From positions 248,001 to 312,000 of the forward strand of contig JAWPHD010000295.1 of NCBI GenBank assembly GCA_037043455.1: DNA of 64,000 bases, read 5' to 3'. The notes under the pieces are model-generated. The model did not search any database. It was not told where the DNA came from and saw nothing but the letters and a program-made list of their open reading frames with translations. Below, one piece after another: positions 30,763 to 41,199 of this stretch; the first letter of the stretch is position 1; every line of letters starts with the position of its first letter. The position numbers and the translations under genes are program-made. This stretch comes from Cyrtodaria siliqua. Taxonomy: Eukaryota > Mollusca > Bivalvia > Adapedonta > Hiatellidae.

Positions 30763-32007
30763 GTAATGCAGCATGACCTATTACTATAGTACCAACAATT
30801 ATAGTTGTTTTGTTTCCTTTGTGTTCAATCGCTATTTTTTGCATTTCTGGTGGGTTATGTTCCACAGTTTTATGTATTAATTTATCAAAGTCAGAATGTT
30901 CCGGTAAAAATTTCTTTGTTGTGGTGCCTTGAAAAGGTTGAATAATTTTTGGTGGCACTGGTTTCACATTTACATCATCATTCAATCCTAATGCTTGTGC
31001 ATCGGTTGCTATTACAATTTCATTATTGTAGTCTTGTATTGTTCCAATTCTTAATTCCATGTCACCCGGAGACATGTACAATCCACTTCCATAGACAAAC
31101 TTAACTTTACTTCTTGCATATTTTAAGGTGTTTTCATATCTTGAAATTTGACTGGGCAAGTCAATGGGACTATTTAATGCGTCCTCTACATTTGCTAAAA
31201 ATTGTTTTTGTGCATCAAATGCCGTTCCAAGTATATCTGTTCTTGTTTGTGATTGTGAGCCAAGGATTGCCCAGCAGTATGTTCTTATGCTGTCATTGAT
31301 TATTTCTACTCCAGCCCTCGTAAATCCAGATGAACAATCTAGTATAAAAGTAGACCAGCTGTTGTCTGCCTCAGATCCTTGTGCAATGTAATCAATGTGA
31401 TATGTATTATCACTCTCATAGACTGTAAAACTCATCGTTTTGTTGTCGTATACAGTATTTACCAAAGGATGATAACCAATATTTGTCCAGTAATTATAAA
31501 TTGTTCCTAGACCATTATTATAGCTTTGTTTCTGTCTCCAGTCCGAATTTAAGTCAATGTTAAACTCCTTGCATATTCTCTCGTATGCATTTCGGTTATA
31601 TGTGTTATTAAACGCATTCCAATTTGAGTCTTGCGGCATTGCTACACTCATCTCAATAATATTCTTCTGACTTGGTAATAGACATGAAATCGAAATAACG
31701 AACCAACCAGGGCATCAGCTTTTAGATGGTTGTTGAAATCAATGCCACATCCAGTTGTCGCACACCAAATAGCAAAATTCAACTGATTCTGCCAAAATAA
31801 CATCCAATCTGTTCCCCAGCTTTGAACTATAGCATCTGATTTGACGTATGGGAGTTTGTATTTTTCAAAGACATTGGGAAATGATGCTTTAAAGTCTTTA
31901 CCGTTTGATGTAATAACTATGTTTTGATTTATTATACCTATCACTTTTTTGCTAAAAGTATTTGAATATTGAGCATCCGGGTTATATTTAAATTCTTTAG
32001 AAATCAT
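30743..32007 (-). pseudogene. ~420-residue Polinton protein with C-terminal anchor, function unknown, one frame change
   Basis: Two open stretches (32007-31648 and 31651-30743) meet at an ATGA-type overlap, where the first ends in TGA and the second has an ATG. Because the downstream part continues the same kind of sequence, I think one gene has suffered a frame change, but translational coupling of two genes cannot be excluded. The N-terminal part has FAIWCATTGCGIDF and a FHVYYQVRR segment. The middle has ICKEFNIDLNSDWRQKQSY and YNYWTNIGYHPL. The C-terminus is a single hydrophobic helix (IIVGTIVIGHAALLIYEIY). No catalytic motif is recognised. Confidence 0.65.
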
Positions 32008-32043
32008 TTTTATTTGTATTTATATATATATATATTAAAAAAA
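32008..32043. promoter_or_regulatory. Bidirectional A/T spacer, 36 bp between divergent ATGs
   Basis: It consists almost entirely of TATATATATATATATTAAA-type sequence. Both genes must use leaders of a dozen or so bases if transcribed from here. Confidence 0.55.
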
Positions 32044-32688
32044 ATGTTTCATACAATTTCAAACATAGACAACTCTATTAATTTACAACAGTATATCGAT
32101 AATAGAGATGGAACTAAGCGCGTTGGATTAAAAAGTTTTACATACACTATCGGTTGGTATAATATTAATCATGAAATCGTAAAGACAAGAAACCCAGATA
32201 AAATAGAACATTTAGCAGGTGGACTCTATAACTTTCAATACTTGACAGAAAGGTTTAAATTTCTAAATGAAAATATTATCCTGGACAGTATTGAGCAAAT
32301 TGGCTTTAGCATTATAAATACGCCAATAGAGACACGAATGTCAAGCGGTCTTTCAAAAATGCTGGGATTCAAGGACAGAAAATGGTGGACAGGTACTACT
32401 TAAGGAGATTACCCAATTGATTTAGCTCCTTATAAACAGCTATATGTTCATCTGGAACAAGTTAATACGAGTAGTAATTATTTCAATGGTGCACCAAGCA
32501 CTATTATAGGTGTTGTACCTGTAGTAAATAAGCAGTATGGAGATATTGTATATACACATTTTTATCCTGAATATCACTGTCTTATGAATGGTGCAATTTC
32601 TGAATTAAAAATAGAAGTCAGAGATGAGTATGGCAACAAGATAGATAATCACGGTTTGTCTATGAGTTGTGTTTTAGAAATTATTTAA
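32044..32688 (+). pseudogene. Putative minor capsid (penton-like) protein, one stop
   Basis: 215 codons in one frame with a single TAA at 32401-32403. It is beta-rich with many aromatic residues (KSFTYTIGWYNINHE, LYNFQYLTERF) and a conserved-looking APYKQLYVHLEQVNTSSN block. It ends VLEII. Size, beta pattern and place in the structural half fit the single jelly-roll penton/minor capsid protein of Polintons, which occupies fivefold vertices. I did not see a diagnostic motif, so the name is tentative. Confidence 0.5.
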
Positions 32689-32711
32689 AAAATATATTTT
32701 ATAAAAAAACA

Positions 32712-33210
32712 ATGAGTATATTTGGACCACCAAGCCCTAAAAAAACAGAAGACTTAGAGGCTTTGATAAATAAGGGTCAAGATTTATATAGGCGAGTTGT
32801 GCCTTTTGTTAACCAGTTTAATCATTTGAAAAATAGAGTTGATAATCTTAAATATGGGATTATAACAATATTTGCAGAGGCTAAGGGCCCACTTGTGTTG
32901 AATAGAATACTCTCATTTGGTAATGGTGGAGCAGAAACAAATGTGGAGCATGTAATGACACGCCGTGGACGGATTATGGGGAATAGGTTTAGCATGTGAT
33001 CGATTTGTTGGTGACGTATCTGTAATAGTTTCTGTCAATGGTGTTGAACAACCAAAGTATGGCATAACGCTTCACATCATCCCACGCAATCATGATAACT
33101 TTGATAAACCTTTAGAGATTGGTGCTGGTTCTGTTGTTAACTTTGTATGCAAGATTGCCAACGCTACCGCTGTAAATACGGTGGCATCATTATTAATTGA
33201 ATTAATTTAA
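32712..33210 (+). pseudogene. Polinton protein of unknown function (GPLVLNRILSFG), frameshifted
   Basis: Two overlapping frames (32712-32999 and from about 32965 to 33210) together cover about 165 codons, with a frame change near 32970. The N-terminus has a helical segment (ALINKGQDLYRRVVPFVNQF). The C-terminal half looks beta-rich (SVIVSVNGVEQPKYGITL, RNHDNFDKPLEIGAG). An attachment/spike or cement role is conceivable from the beta-rich end, but this is speculation. It is co-oriented with the flanking genes, with an A/T leader (AAAAAATATATTTTATAAAA) before ATG. Confidence 0.65.
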
Positions 33211-33232
33211 TTTTTTATTAATAAATAAAAAG

Positions 33233-33811
33233 ATGAAGCAACCGACAGCACCAAGTATATATCCTGAGTTGCCAGTGGAAGACGGACAAAATTATAGATT
33301 ACAAAAGATTTCAGAAATTGAAAAAAAGTTAATTACAGAACGAGATATACGTCAGTCTCTTTATAAAAAATACAAACGTGGTATTAATATTACAGATGGA
33401 ATTGACACTACCTTGATATCTGCAGGTGTTATTATGGCTGGGATTGGATTTGTTGTTCCAGTTTTGTTACCTTTAGAAATAGCAGCAATAGTATGTGGAG
33501 CTACAGGTGTTTGTATTAATTTTATCAGACGCAAGCTTAATGCAAAAGCTCAAAAACAACATGAAATAAAAACTTTAGCAGAGTCTAAGTTAAATAGTAT
33601 AAAGAAGTTAATATCAAAAGCGTTGAGTGATGCACAGATATCAGAGCAAGAGTTTAAGTTGATTTTAGATGAACTGGAAAGATACTATAATTTAAAACAA
33701 GATATCAAACAAAAGAAACCTGAAATTAGTGAAGTTCAAAAAAAGGAACTAGTGGAGCAGGGAAGAAAGGAAGCAATGGCAACCTTACAAAAAAGTCTAA
33801 AAAGTGTGTGA
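33233..33811 (+). CDS. 192-aa two-segment membrane protein with coiled coil, function unknown
   Basis: This is an open 192-codon frame. The N-terminal cytosolic-type region (SIYPELPVEDGQNYRLQKI) is followed by a hydrophobic hairpin (residues about 60-98, with ISAGVIMAGIGFVVPVLLPL and AAIVCGATGVCINF). A basic/charged helix and a coiled-coil C-terminus rich in Lys/Glu (ISEQEFKLILDELERYYN) complete it. It is the last gene before the right terminal repeat. It could be a virion or host-membrane protein. I recall similar proteins from other invertebrate Polintons but no function. Confidence 0.75.
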   Translation: MKQPTAPSIYPELPVEDGQNYRLQKISEIEKKLITERDIRQSLYKKYKRGINITDGIDTTLISAGVIMAGIGFVVPVLLPLEIAAIVCGATGVCINFIRRKLNAKAQKQHEIKTLAESKLNSIKKLISKALSDAQISEQEFKLILDELERYYNLKQDIKQKKPEISEVQKKELVEQGRKEAMATLQKSLKSV

Positions 33812-33889
33812 TTTATTGTTTTAGTAGTGTGTTTGAGTATGATCCACCACCTTTGTATTCAAGGTCAGAAAAATTGTTAATTGAATGTA

Positions 33890-34074
33890 ATTTTGATAAC
33901 TTATAAAAAAAAATAAACTTGCAATCTTTACTACCCCTATTTTAAAAAAGTTTTAATAAATCAAGTAAATCACCATAAAATGGTGATTTACTTATATATG
34001 TATTTTGGGTGTTTCTGGATCAAAATCGAGCAAAGCGAGAGCTTTGAGCCAGAACACCCAAAATACATATATAT
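33890..34074. repeat. Right terminal inverted repeat with terminal palindrome
   Basis: It is the reverse complement of 19573-19742, including the ~80-bp terminal palindrome (about 33993-34074). It differs by an additional small hairpin, AGTAAATCACCA...TGGTGATTTACT at about 33964-33992, where the left repeat has only one arm. Confidence 0.9.
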
Positions 34075-34079
34075 TATCA
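34075..34079. other. Target-site duplication, right copy (TATCA)
   Basis: It matches 19568-19572. Minisatellite sequence resumes directly after it. Confidence 0.75.
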
Positions 34080-37000
34080 TATACGTCCAAATAGGCATAC
34101 AACATTGTGTTTATCGTATACGACCAGACAGGCATACAACATGGTGTTTATCATATGCGAACAAATAGGCATACAACATAGTGTTTATCGTACACGACCA
34201 GACAGGCATACAACATGGTGTTTATCGTATACGACCAGACAGGCATACAACATGGTGTTTATCATATACGACCAAATAGGCATACAACATGGTGTTTATC
34301 GTATACGACCAGACAGGCATACAACATGGTGTTTATCATATACGACCAAATAGGCATACAGCATGGTGTTTATCGTATACGACCAGACAGGCATACAGCA
34401 TGGTTTTTATCATATACGACGAGACAGGCATACACCATGTTGTTTATCATATGCAATATGGGTTTACAGTGTCCAGACAGGCATACACCATGTTGTTTAT
34501 CATGTACGATATGGATTCAAATGACCAGAAAGGCATACACCATTTTGTTTATCATGTACGATATGGATTTAAATGACCAGACAGGCACACACCATGTTGT
34601 TTATCATGTACGATATGGATTCAAATGACCAGACAAGCATACACCATGTTGTTTATCATGTACGATATGAATTCAAATGTACGATACGGATTCAGATGAC
34701 CACACAGGCATACAACATGTTGTTTTACACGTACGATATGGAATGGAATGATCAGACAAGCATACACCATGTTTTTATCATATACGATATGGATTCAAAT
34801 GAGCAGACAGGCATATACCATTTCGTTTATCATATACGACATGGATTCAAATGACCAGACAGGCATATACCATTTTGTTTATCATATACGACATGGATTC
34901 AAATGACCAGACAGGTATACAACATGTTGTTTATCATATACGATATGGATTCAAATGAACAGACAGGCATATACCATTTTGTTTATTATATACGACATGG
35001 ATTCAAATGACCAGACAGGCATATACCATTTTGTTTATCATATACGACATGGATTCAAATGACCAGACAGGTATACAACATGTTGTTTATCATATACGAT
35101 ATGGATTCAAATGACCAAACAGGCATACACCATGTTGTTGATAATGTACGATATGGATTCCAATGACCAGACAGACATACACCATGTTGTTTATCATATA
35201 CAATATGAATTCAAATGACCAGACATTCATACACCATGTTGTTTATCATGGACGATGTGGATTCAAATGACCAGACAGGCACACACCATGTTGTTTATCA
35301 TGTACGATATGGATTCAAATGACCAGACAGGCACACACCATATTGTTTATCATATGCAATATGGGTTCCATTGTCCAGACAGGCACACACCATGTTGTTT
35401 ATCATGTACGATATGGATTCAAATGACCAGACAGGCATAAACCATGTTGTTTATCATGTACGATATGTATTCAAATGACCAGATAGGCACACACCATGTT
35501 GTTTATCATGTACGATATGGATTCAAATGACCAGACAGGCACACACCATGTTGTTTATCATGTACGATATGGATTCAAATGACCAGACAGGCACACACCA
35601 TGTTGTTTATCATGTACGATATGGACTCAAATGACCAGACAGACATACACCATGTTGTTTATCATATATAATATGGGTTCAAATGACCGGACAGGCATAC
35701 AACATGTTGTTTATCATATACAATATGAAATCAAATGACCAGACAGGCATACACCATGTTGTTGATAATGTACGATATGGATTCAAATGACCAGACAGAC
35801 ATACACCATGTTGTTTATCATATACAATATGAATTCAAATGACCAGACAGGCATACAACATGTTGTTTATCATGTACAATATGCATTAAAATGACCAGAC
35901 AGGCACACACCATGTTGTTTATCATGTACAATATGGATTCAAATGACCAGACAGGCACACACCATGTTGTTTATCATATACAATATGGATTCAAATGACC
36001 AGACAGGCACACACCATGTTGTTTATCATGTACGATATAGATTCAAATGACCAGACATGCATACATCACGTTGTTTATCACGTACGATATGGATTCAAAT
36101 TACCAGACAGGTACACACCATGTTGTTTATCATGTACAATATGGATTCAAATGACCAGACAGGCATACACCATTTTGTTTATCACGTACGATATGGATTC
36201 AAATGACCAGACAGGCACACACCATTTTGTTTATCATGTACAATATGGATTCAAATGACCAGACAGGCATGCATCATGTTGTTTATCATGTACAATATGG
36301 ATTCGAATGACCAGACAGGCATACACCATGTTATGGATTCAAGTGACCAGACAGGCATACACCATGTTATGGATTCAAATGGCCAGACAGGCATACACCA
36401 TGTTCTTTATCATATACGTCCAAATAGGCATACAACATTGTGTTTATCGTATACGACCAGACAGGCATACAACATGGTGTTTATCATATGCGACCAAATA
36501 GGCATACAACATGTTGTTTATCGTACACGACCAGACAGGCATACAACATTGTGTTTATCATATACGACCAGACAGGCATACAACATGGTGTTTATCATAT
36601 ACGACCAAATAGGCATATAACATGGTGTTTATCGTATACGACCAAATAGGCATACACCATGTTGTTTATCATATGCAATATGGGTTCCAGTGTCCAGACA
36701 GGCATACACCATGTTGTTTATCATGTACGATATGGATTCAAATGACCAGACAGACACACACCATGTTGTTTATCATGTACGATATGGATTCAAATGACCA
36801 GACAGGCACACACCATGTTGTTTATCATGTACGATATGGATTCAAATGACCGTACAGTCATACAAGACCTTGTTTATCATGTTGTTTATCGTGTACGATA
36901 TGGATTCAAATGACCAGACAGGCATACACCATGTTATTTAGCATGTACGATATGGATTCAAATGACTGTACAGTCATACAAGACGTTGTTTATCATGTTG

Positions 37001-37165
37001 TTTATCATGTACGATATGGATTCAAATGACCAGACAGGCACACACCATGTTGTTTAGCATGTACGATATGGATTCAAATGACCAGACAGGCACACACCAT
37101 GTTGTTTAGCATGTACGATATGGATTCAAATGTACGATACGGATTCAGATGACCATACAGGCATA
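34080..37165. repeat. Minisatellite, 52-bp and 37-bp unit types, right flank of copy 2
   Basis: 37-bp units (CATATACGACCAAATAGGCA type) occupy about 34080-34440 and 36415-36650. 52-bp units (ATGACCAGACAGGCATACAC type) fill the rest. Alternating blocks suggest higher-order duplication. The two unit types share the CAGACAGGCATACA core. Non-coding despite long open frames. Confidence 0.9.
36260..36550. other. Uninterrupted duplicate of the Polinton insertion site
   Basis: Unit variants immediately left of copy 2 (the GGATTCGAATGACC, GGATTCAAGTGA and GGATTCAAATGGCC series ending in TGTTCTTTATCA) are followed here directly by CATATACGTCCAAATAGGCA. That is the sequence immediately right of copy 2. 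The join contains one TATCA at 36408-36412. Confidence 0.88.
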
Positions 37166-37880
37166 CAACATGATTTGCTGCAAATTGAACTCAAGTATGG
37201 ATAATGCAGCAGTGTAATGTTCATATAGAAATATAATTTTCCACTTGAAAAATCACCAGAAAATGTGGGGTCGCAAGACATGTAAGGAAGTTCTTGTTTG
37301 TTTATTAAACAGGTCAAGGGTACAGTTGTTTTCATTGAAGGTTGCTCACAAAGTGTGAGCATAGAGTCGAAATTTCGAAAATGTTCATCAAAGATCCAGT
37401 AAAACCTATTAATACGCTTCTTATACATACAACCACAAAATTGAATAGAAATGGGCAGTTTTCCCCTACTTATAATACCCATTTCCATAAAAAAAATGAG
37501 GAATTACTTTTATTATTGGAACTGCATTCGAGTATTTACATGTAATTAGTGGTGGTAAACCTGTAAGAGAATTATGTCGATTTTGGTGCCAAAATTGATT
37601 TTTTTAGGCAAATTCTTCAAAATTGGTGGTACTATAATTGATTATAGTAGCGAATACGAGCTCAATAATGCTACAAATATCGCTAAAATCTAAATTGATA
37701 CTAGCTGAACGCTACCAAGTCGAGGTTTACATGTAATTAGTGGTGGTAAACCTTTACACATCGGTACGACTTTTATCCCAAAACCTTGCGAAGATTCTAT
37801 TCACTGCTTTTCTTTAAGACAGCTTGTTCGACTGAAACCGGACATGCGCAGTGAAGTAGTTTCTTTTTTCAGTAGACTGC
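37166..37880. other. Non-coding stretch with one 28-bp direct repeat
   Basis: TTTACATGTAATTAGTGGTG followed by GTAAACCT occurs at 37535 and 37727. No gene is supported. Confidence 0.5.
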
Positions 37881-38985
37881 TACACAGCCTCAAGGTCTTT
37901 ATACGAGAGGTGTTCAACTTATATTTGAACACTTTTATTGTGTAACTGAATCAACTATCTTGAAATTCTCGCCGAATATGTTGATTGTAATGTCAAGTCT
38001 AATGATTCCTTCGATATGAAACGTTATGACATGCACTATTATGTGCTGCCTAATGTTGCTGCATCCGCATTTTTGAAAATGGGTAGAGAATGACATTTTG
38101 AAGCAAAAATCGTCAATTATAAAAATAACTGCAATACAAATTTTAACACAAATGCTTTTAAAATATAGTTAAAGGTTATAGTAATCCGATATGTCCATGC
38201 CTGAACGTAGAAAAGTGTAATATGCATTTTTTTTAATTTGTCGATTTTCAAGATTTTAGCGAAAATTACCATGATATTCAACTATGAAAATGACTAAATT
38301 TACGAAAGCGTCTAGTTCAAAACATTAACTGCAGGCATTTTTGTGACTTCCTCCGCTATAAAACACAAGTTTCATAAGTTTCTCAAAAGAAAAGACAGAA
38401 AAATATATAACTTAAAATTTAGGGGCAAAACACACACATTTGCAAATAATGATAAAAATAATATATTTTTTACCAAAAATATCTTTATAAGGTATATGAT
38501 ATACATATATGATATACATCAACAATAACTGTTTATAAAATTATCAGTTACATAGGAGCAAATTTTCCTATTATCTGTCAATGTTTTAATATTGCGATAA
38601 AAAGTCGAGCTTTTAATTCAGCATCTATATTTTTGTCTTAAAATAAAACATACGATCATATTTAAATTATAAACACAGGTTTAAACAATTATGATATGCA
38701 TTTAGTGCAATTATTTGGTTTAAGGTAAAACTCCACGGCAACAGCAACATATAGGTTTAAAATTAGAAAATGGTGTACACCTTATTCAAAATGTAATTCA
38801 AAAAGAACTGCGTGAAATTGGATATTATTTTTAAATGCATACGTTCTAAATGACAGTTTCACATCATTAAATCACGTATTTTTTATGACATTCACTTCCG
38901 CTGAAAAAAAACATCTTAAACAAAAGTGTTCATTTATAAGTTGAACACTTATAACTTATATAAGGACCCTGAGACAGCCTTCAAT
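37880..38985. mobile_element. Non-autonomous TIR DNA transposon (~1.1 kb)
   Basis: The left end GTCTTTATACG...GTGTTCAACTTATATTTG is mirrored at the right end (reverse complement GTCCTTATATAAG...GTGTTCAACTTATAAATG). Each arm contains a palindrome GTGTTCA...TGAACAC. About 60 bp of imperfect TIR in total; the interior is A/T-rich and non-coding. Superfamily not determined. Confidence 0.6.
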
Positions 38986-39515
38986 TTATTTTTTATTCAT
39001 TTTTCATATTTACAAGAAAATAGATTGTAATTTAAAATAATGTAGATTTTGTAAGAATAATTCAGTAAAAAATAAATATCATTACCTCATGGAATATGAA
39101 TCTTTAGTGAATGAAAGAAAGCAGCTATTTAGACATTCTTTAAACTTTAGATTATTAAATTCTTCTCAAAAGTTTATATGGTTGTTAAGCAATGAAGACA
39201 CTGCTGTTATCAATTATGTATCAAAAAATATATGTGTATGTTATAACAAATGTTTTAAACTGTTAAAGAATATTTAGTAGATACTGCACCATTATATGTA
39301 TGTATCCTTTACAAACGTATACTTTGGCCATATATCTAATGTTATAATGAGGGTGCGCTAGTCAATATAAATGTAAGTGTTGTAAAATATCGAAGTCTTT
39401 ATACATCCTCTGTTGGGTTTGCATTATCAACAATATTAAATTTATTTATCAATAGTTAAATTGTTACGTTTACATTTAATAATGATTCTATAAAAATAAG
39501 TATACAAGTCTGAAT
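38986..39515. other. Non-coding A/T-rich stretch
   Basis: No supported gene; a 62-codon frame at 39089-39277 has no recognisable family. Confidence 0.4.
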
Positions 39516-39519
39516 CTGA

Positions 39520-40171
39520 ATCTGTACGATGTAGGGCCTGTTACGGCATAAACACATCGGTACAGAGGTACGATGTAGGGCCTGTAACGGCGTAAACACA
39601 TCGGTACAGAGGTACGATGTAGGGCCTGTTACGGCATAAACACATCGGTACAGAGGTACGATGTAGGGCCTGTTACGGCATAAACACATCGGTACAGAGG
39701 TACGATGTAGGGCCTGTTACGGCATAAACACATCGGTACAGAGGTACGATGTAGGGCCTGTTACGGCATAAACACCTCGGTACAGAGGTACGATGTAGGG
39801 CCTGTTACGGCATAAACACCTCGGTACAGAGGTACGATGTAGGGCCTGTTACGGCATAAACACCTCGGTACAGAGGTACGATGTAGGGCCTGTTACGGCA
39901 TAAACACATCGGTACAGAGGTACGATGTAGGGCCTGTTACGGCATACACACATCGGTACAGAGGTACGATGTAGGGCCTGTTACGGCATAAACACATCGG
40001 TACAGAGGTACGATGTAGGGCCTGTTACGGCATAAACACATCGGTACAGAGGTACGATGTAGGGCCTGTTACGGCATAAACACGTACGATGTAGGGCCTG
40101 TTACGGCATAAACACATCGGTACAGAGGTACGATGTAGGGCCTGTTACGGCATAAACACATCGGTACAGAG
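39520..40171. repeat. 44-bp minisatellite (~15 units)
   Basis: Unit GTACGATGTAGGGCCTGTTA followed by CGGCATAAACACATCGGTAC and AGAG. Units are nearly identical, with an ACACATC/ACACCTC variant and one truncated unit near 40083. Confidence 0.95.
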
Positions 40172-40432
40172 GCTGTTGCTGTTAGCAGCACTTTACAAGA
40201 GCTTATTTAAAACTCTCCAATGATGGCGCGCATACGAAACTGTCTTCAAGATGGTTCCAATCGATAATTGTCCTTGAAAAGAAAGAGGTTTTGTATTGGT
40301 CGTCCTTGCTCTGTATTGTTTTGAAACACTTAGAATTATTTAGCACCTGATTGTCTATAATGTTATTGGCTTGAACGTCACTGAATATAGGCGTTTAGGT
40401 CTTTCAGGAATTAGATAGTCTTGGCATTTGAA

Positions 40433-40905
40433 AGCTGGCACCAGTCCCTCGACCACCTTGTAGAAGCTGGCACCAGCCCCTCGACCACCTTGTAGAAGCT
40501 GGAACCAGCCCCTCGACAACCTTGTAGAAGCTGGCACCAGCCCCTCGACCACCTTGTAGCTGGCACCAGCCCTCGGCCACCTTGTAGCTGGCACCAGCCC
40601 CTCGACCACCTTGTAGAAGCTGGCACCAGCCCCTCGACCACCTTGTAGCTGGCACCAGCCCCTCGACCACCTTGTAGAAGCTGGCACCTGCAGCCCCTCG
40701 ACCACCTTGTAGCTGGCACCAGCCCATCGACCACCTTGTAGAAGCTGGCACTAGCCCCTCGACCACCTTGTAAAAGCTGGCACCAGCACCTCGACCACCT
40801 TGTAGAAGCTGGCACCAGCCCCTCGACCACCTTGTAGCTGGCACCAGCCCCTCAACCACCTTGTCAAAGCTGGCACCAGCCCCTCGACCACCTTGTAGAA
40901 GAAGA
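40433..40905. repeat. 32/29-bp GC-rich minisatellite
   Basis: Unit GCTGGCACCAGCCCCTCGAC followed by CACCTTGTAGAA; a 29-bp variant lacks GAA. All three minus-strand frames are open because the unit has no stops on that strand. The period rules out coding. It is far more GC-rich than its surroundings. Confidence 0.95.
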
Positions 40906-41160
40906 CGAGTCGGTTCATCTTCATCTGTCTTGGAGCGACGGTAGCTCCAGGTCGGACAGCATTCGTGTGACGCATCCCTCCTCGCGTGACTTGTAGTCTT
41001 CGGAGACAAACCTAGCAGCTTGGCGTTGGACCTTTTCCAATCTGTTTACGTCCTTCTTATAATAGGGATCCCAGACGGTGGCGCTATATTCCAGCGTCGA
41101 TCGCACCAGTGCCAGTGCCAGTCGAGCAGGAAATGCAGCTTTCGAAGAACACAGTAAACC
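40906..41160 (-). pseudogene. Fragment of a non-LTR retrotransposon reverse transcriptase C-terminal region
   Basis: The minus-strand frame contains LVRSTLEYSATVWDPYYKKD and NRLEKVQRQAARFVSEDY. This is the signature of the region after the RT domain in CR1/Jockey-like LINE ORF2 proteins. Only about 75 codons remain. The frame runs directly into the 32-bp minisatellite after PSLQDR. Confidence 0.8.
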
Positions 41161-41199
41161 CCAAAACACGCAAAAGGACAAACATGAATGGCAATGTTA

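Larger units (their letters stand above)
19573..34074 (+). mobile_element. Polinton/Maverick copy 2, full-length, coding genes partly decayed
   Basis: About 14.5 kb lies between terminal inverted repeats, with polymerase, integrase, packaging ATPase, capsid and nine further genes. A 5-6 bp duplication flanks it, as expected for Polinton integration. Large genes have only a few breaks each (capsid one stop; ATPase none), which suggests a relatively recent insertion. No cysteine protease of the adenovirus maturation type was recognised. Confidence 0.95.

Noticed and set aside
34105..36849. Many overlapping open frames of 60-137 codons in the minisatellite
   Set aside because: The unit has no stops and its period is not a multiple of three, so frames rotate and stay open by composition. 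They are not genes.
18497..37165. CRISPR-like array
   Set aside because: Unit-to-unit similarity covers the whole 52-bp unit, so there are no unique spacers, and the context is eukaryotic.
39456..39689. Minus-strand 77-codon frame with repeated YRCVYAVTGPT peptide
   Set aside because: Product of the 44-bp minisatellite.
40355..40975. Minus-strand frames of up to 201 codons (VVEGLVPASTRW type repeats)
   Set aside because: Artefact of the 32/29-bp GC-rich array; all three frames give the same kind of peptide.
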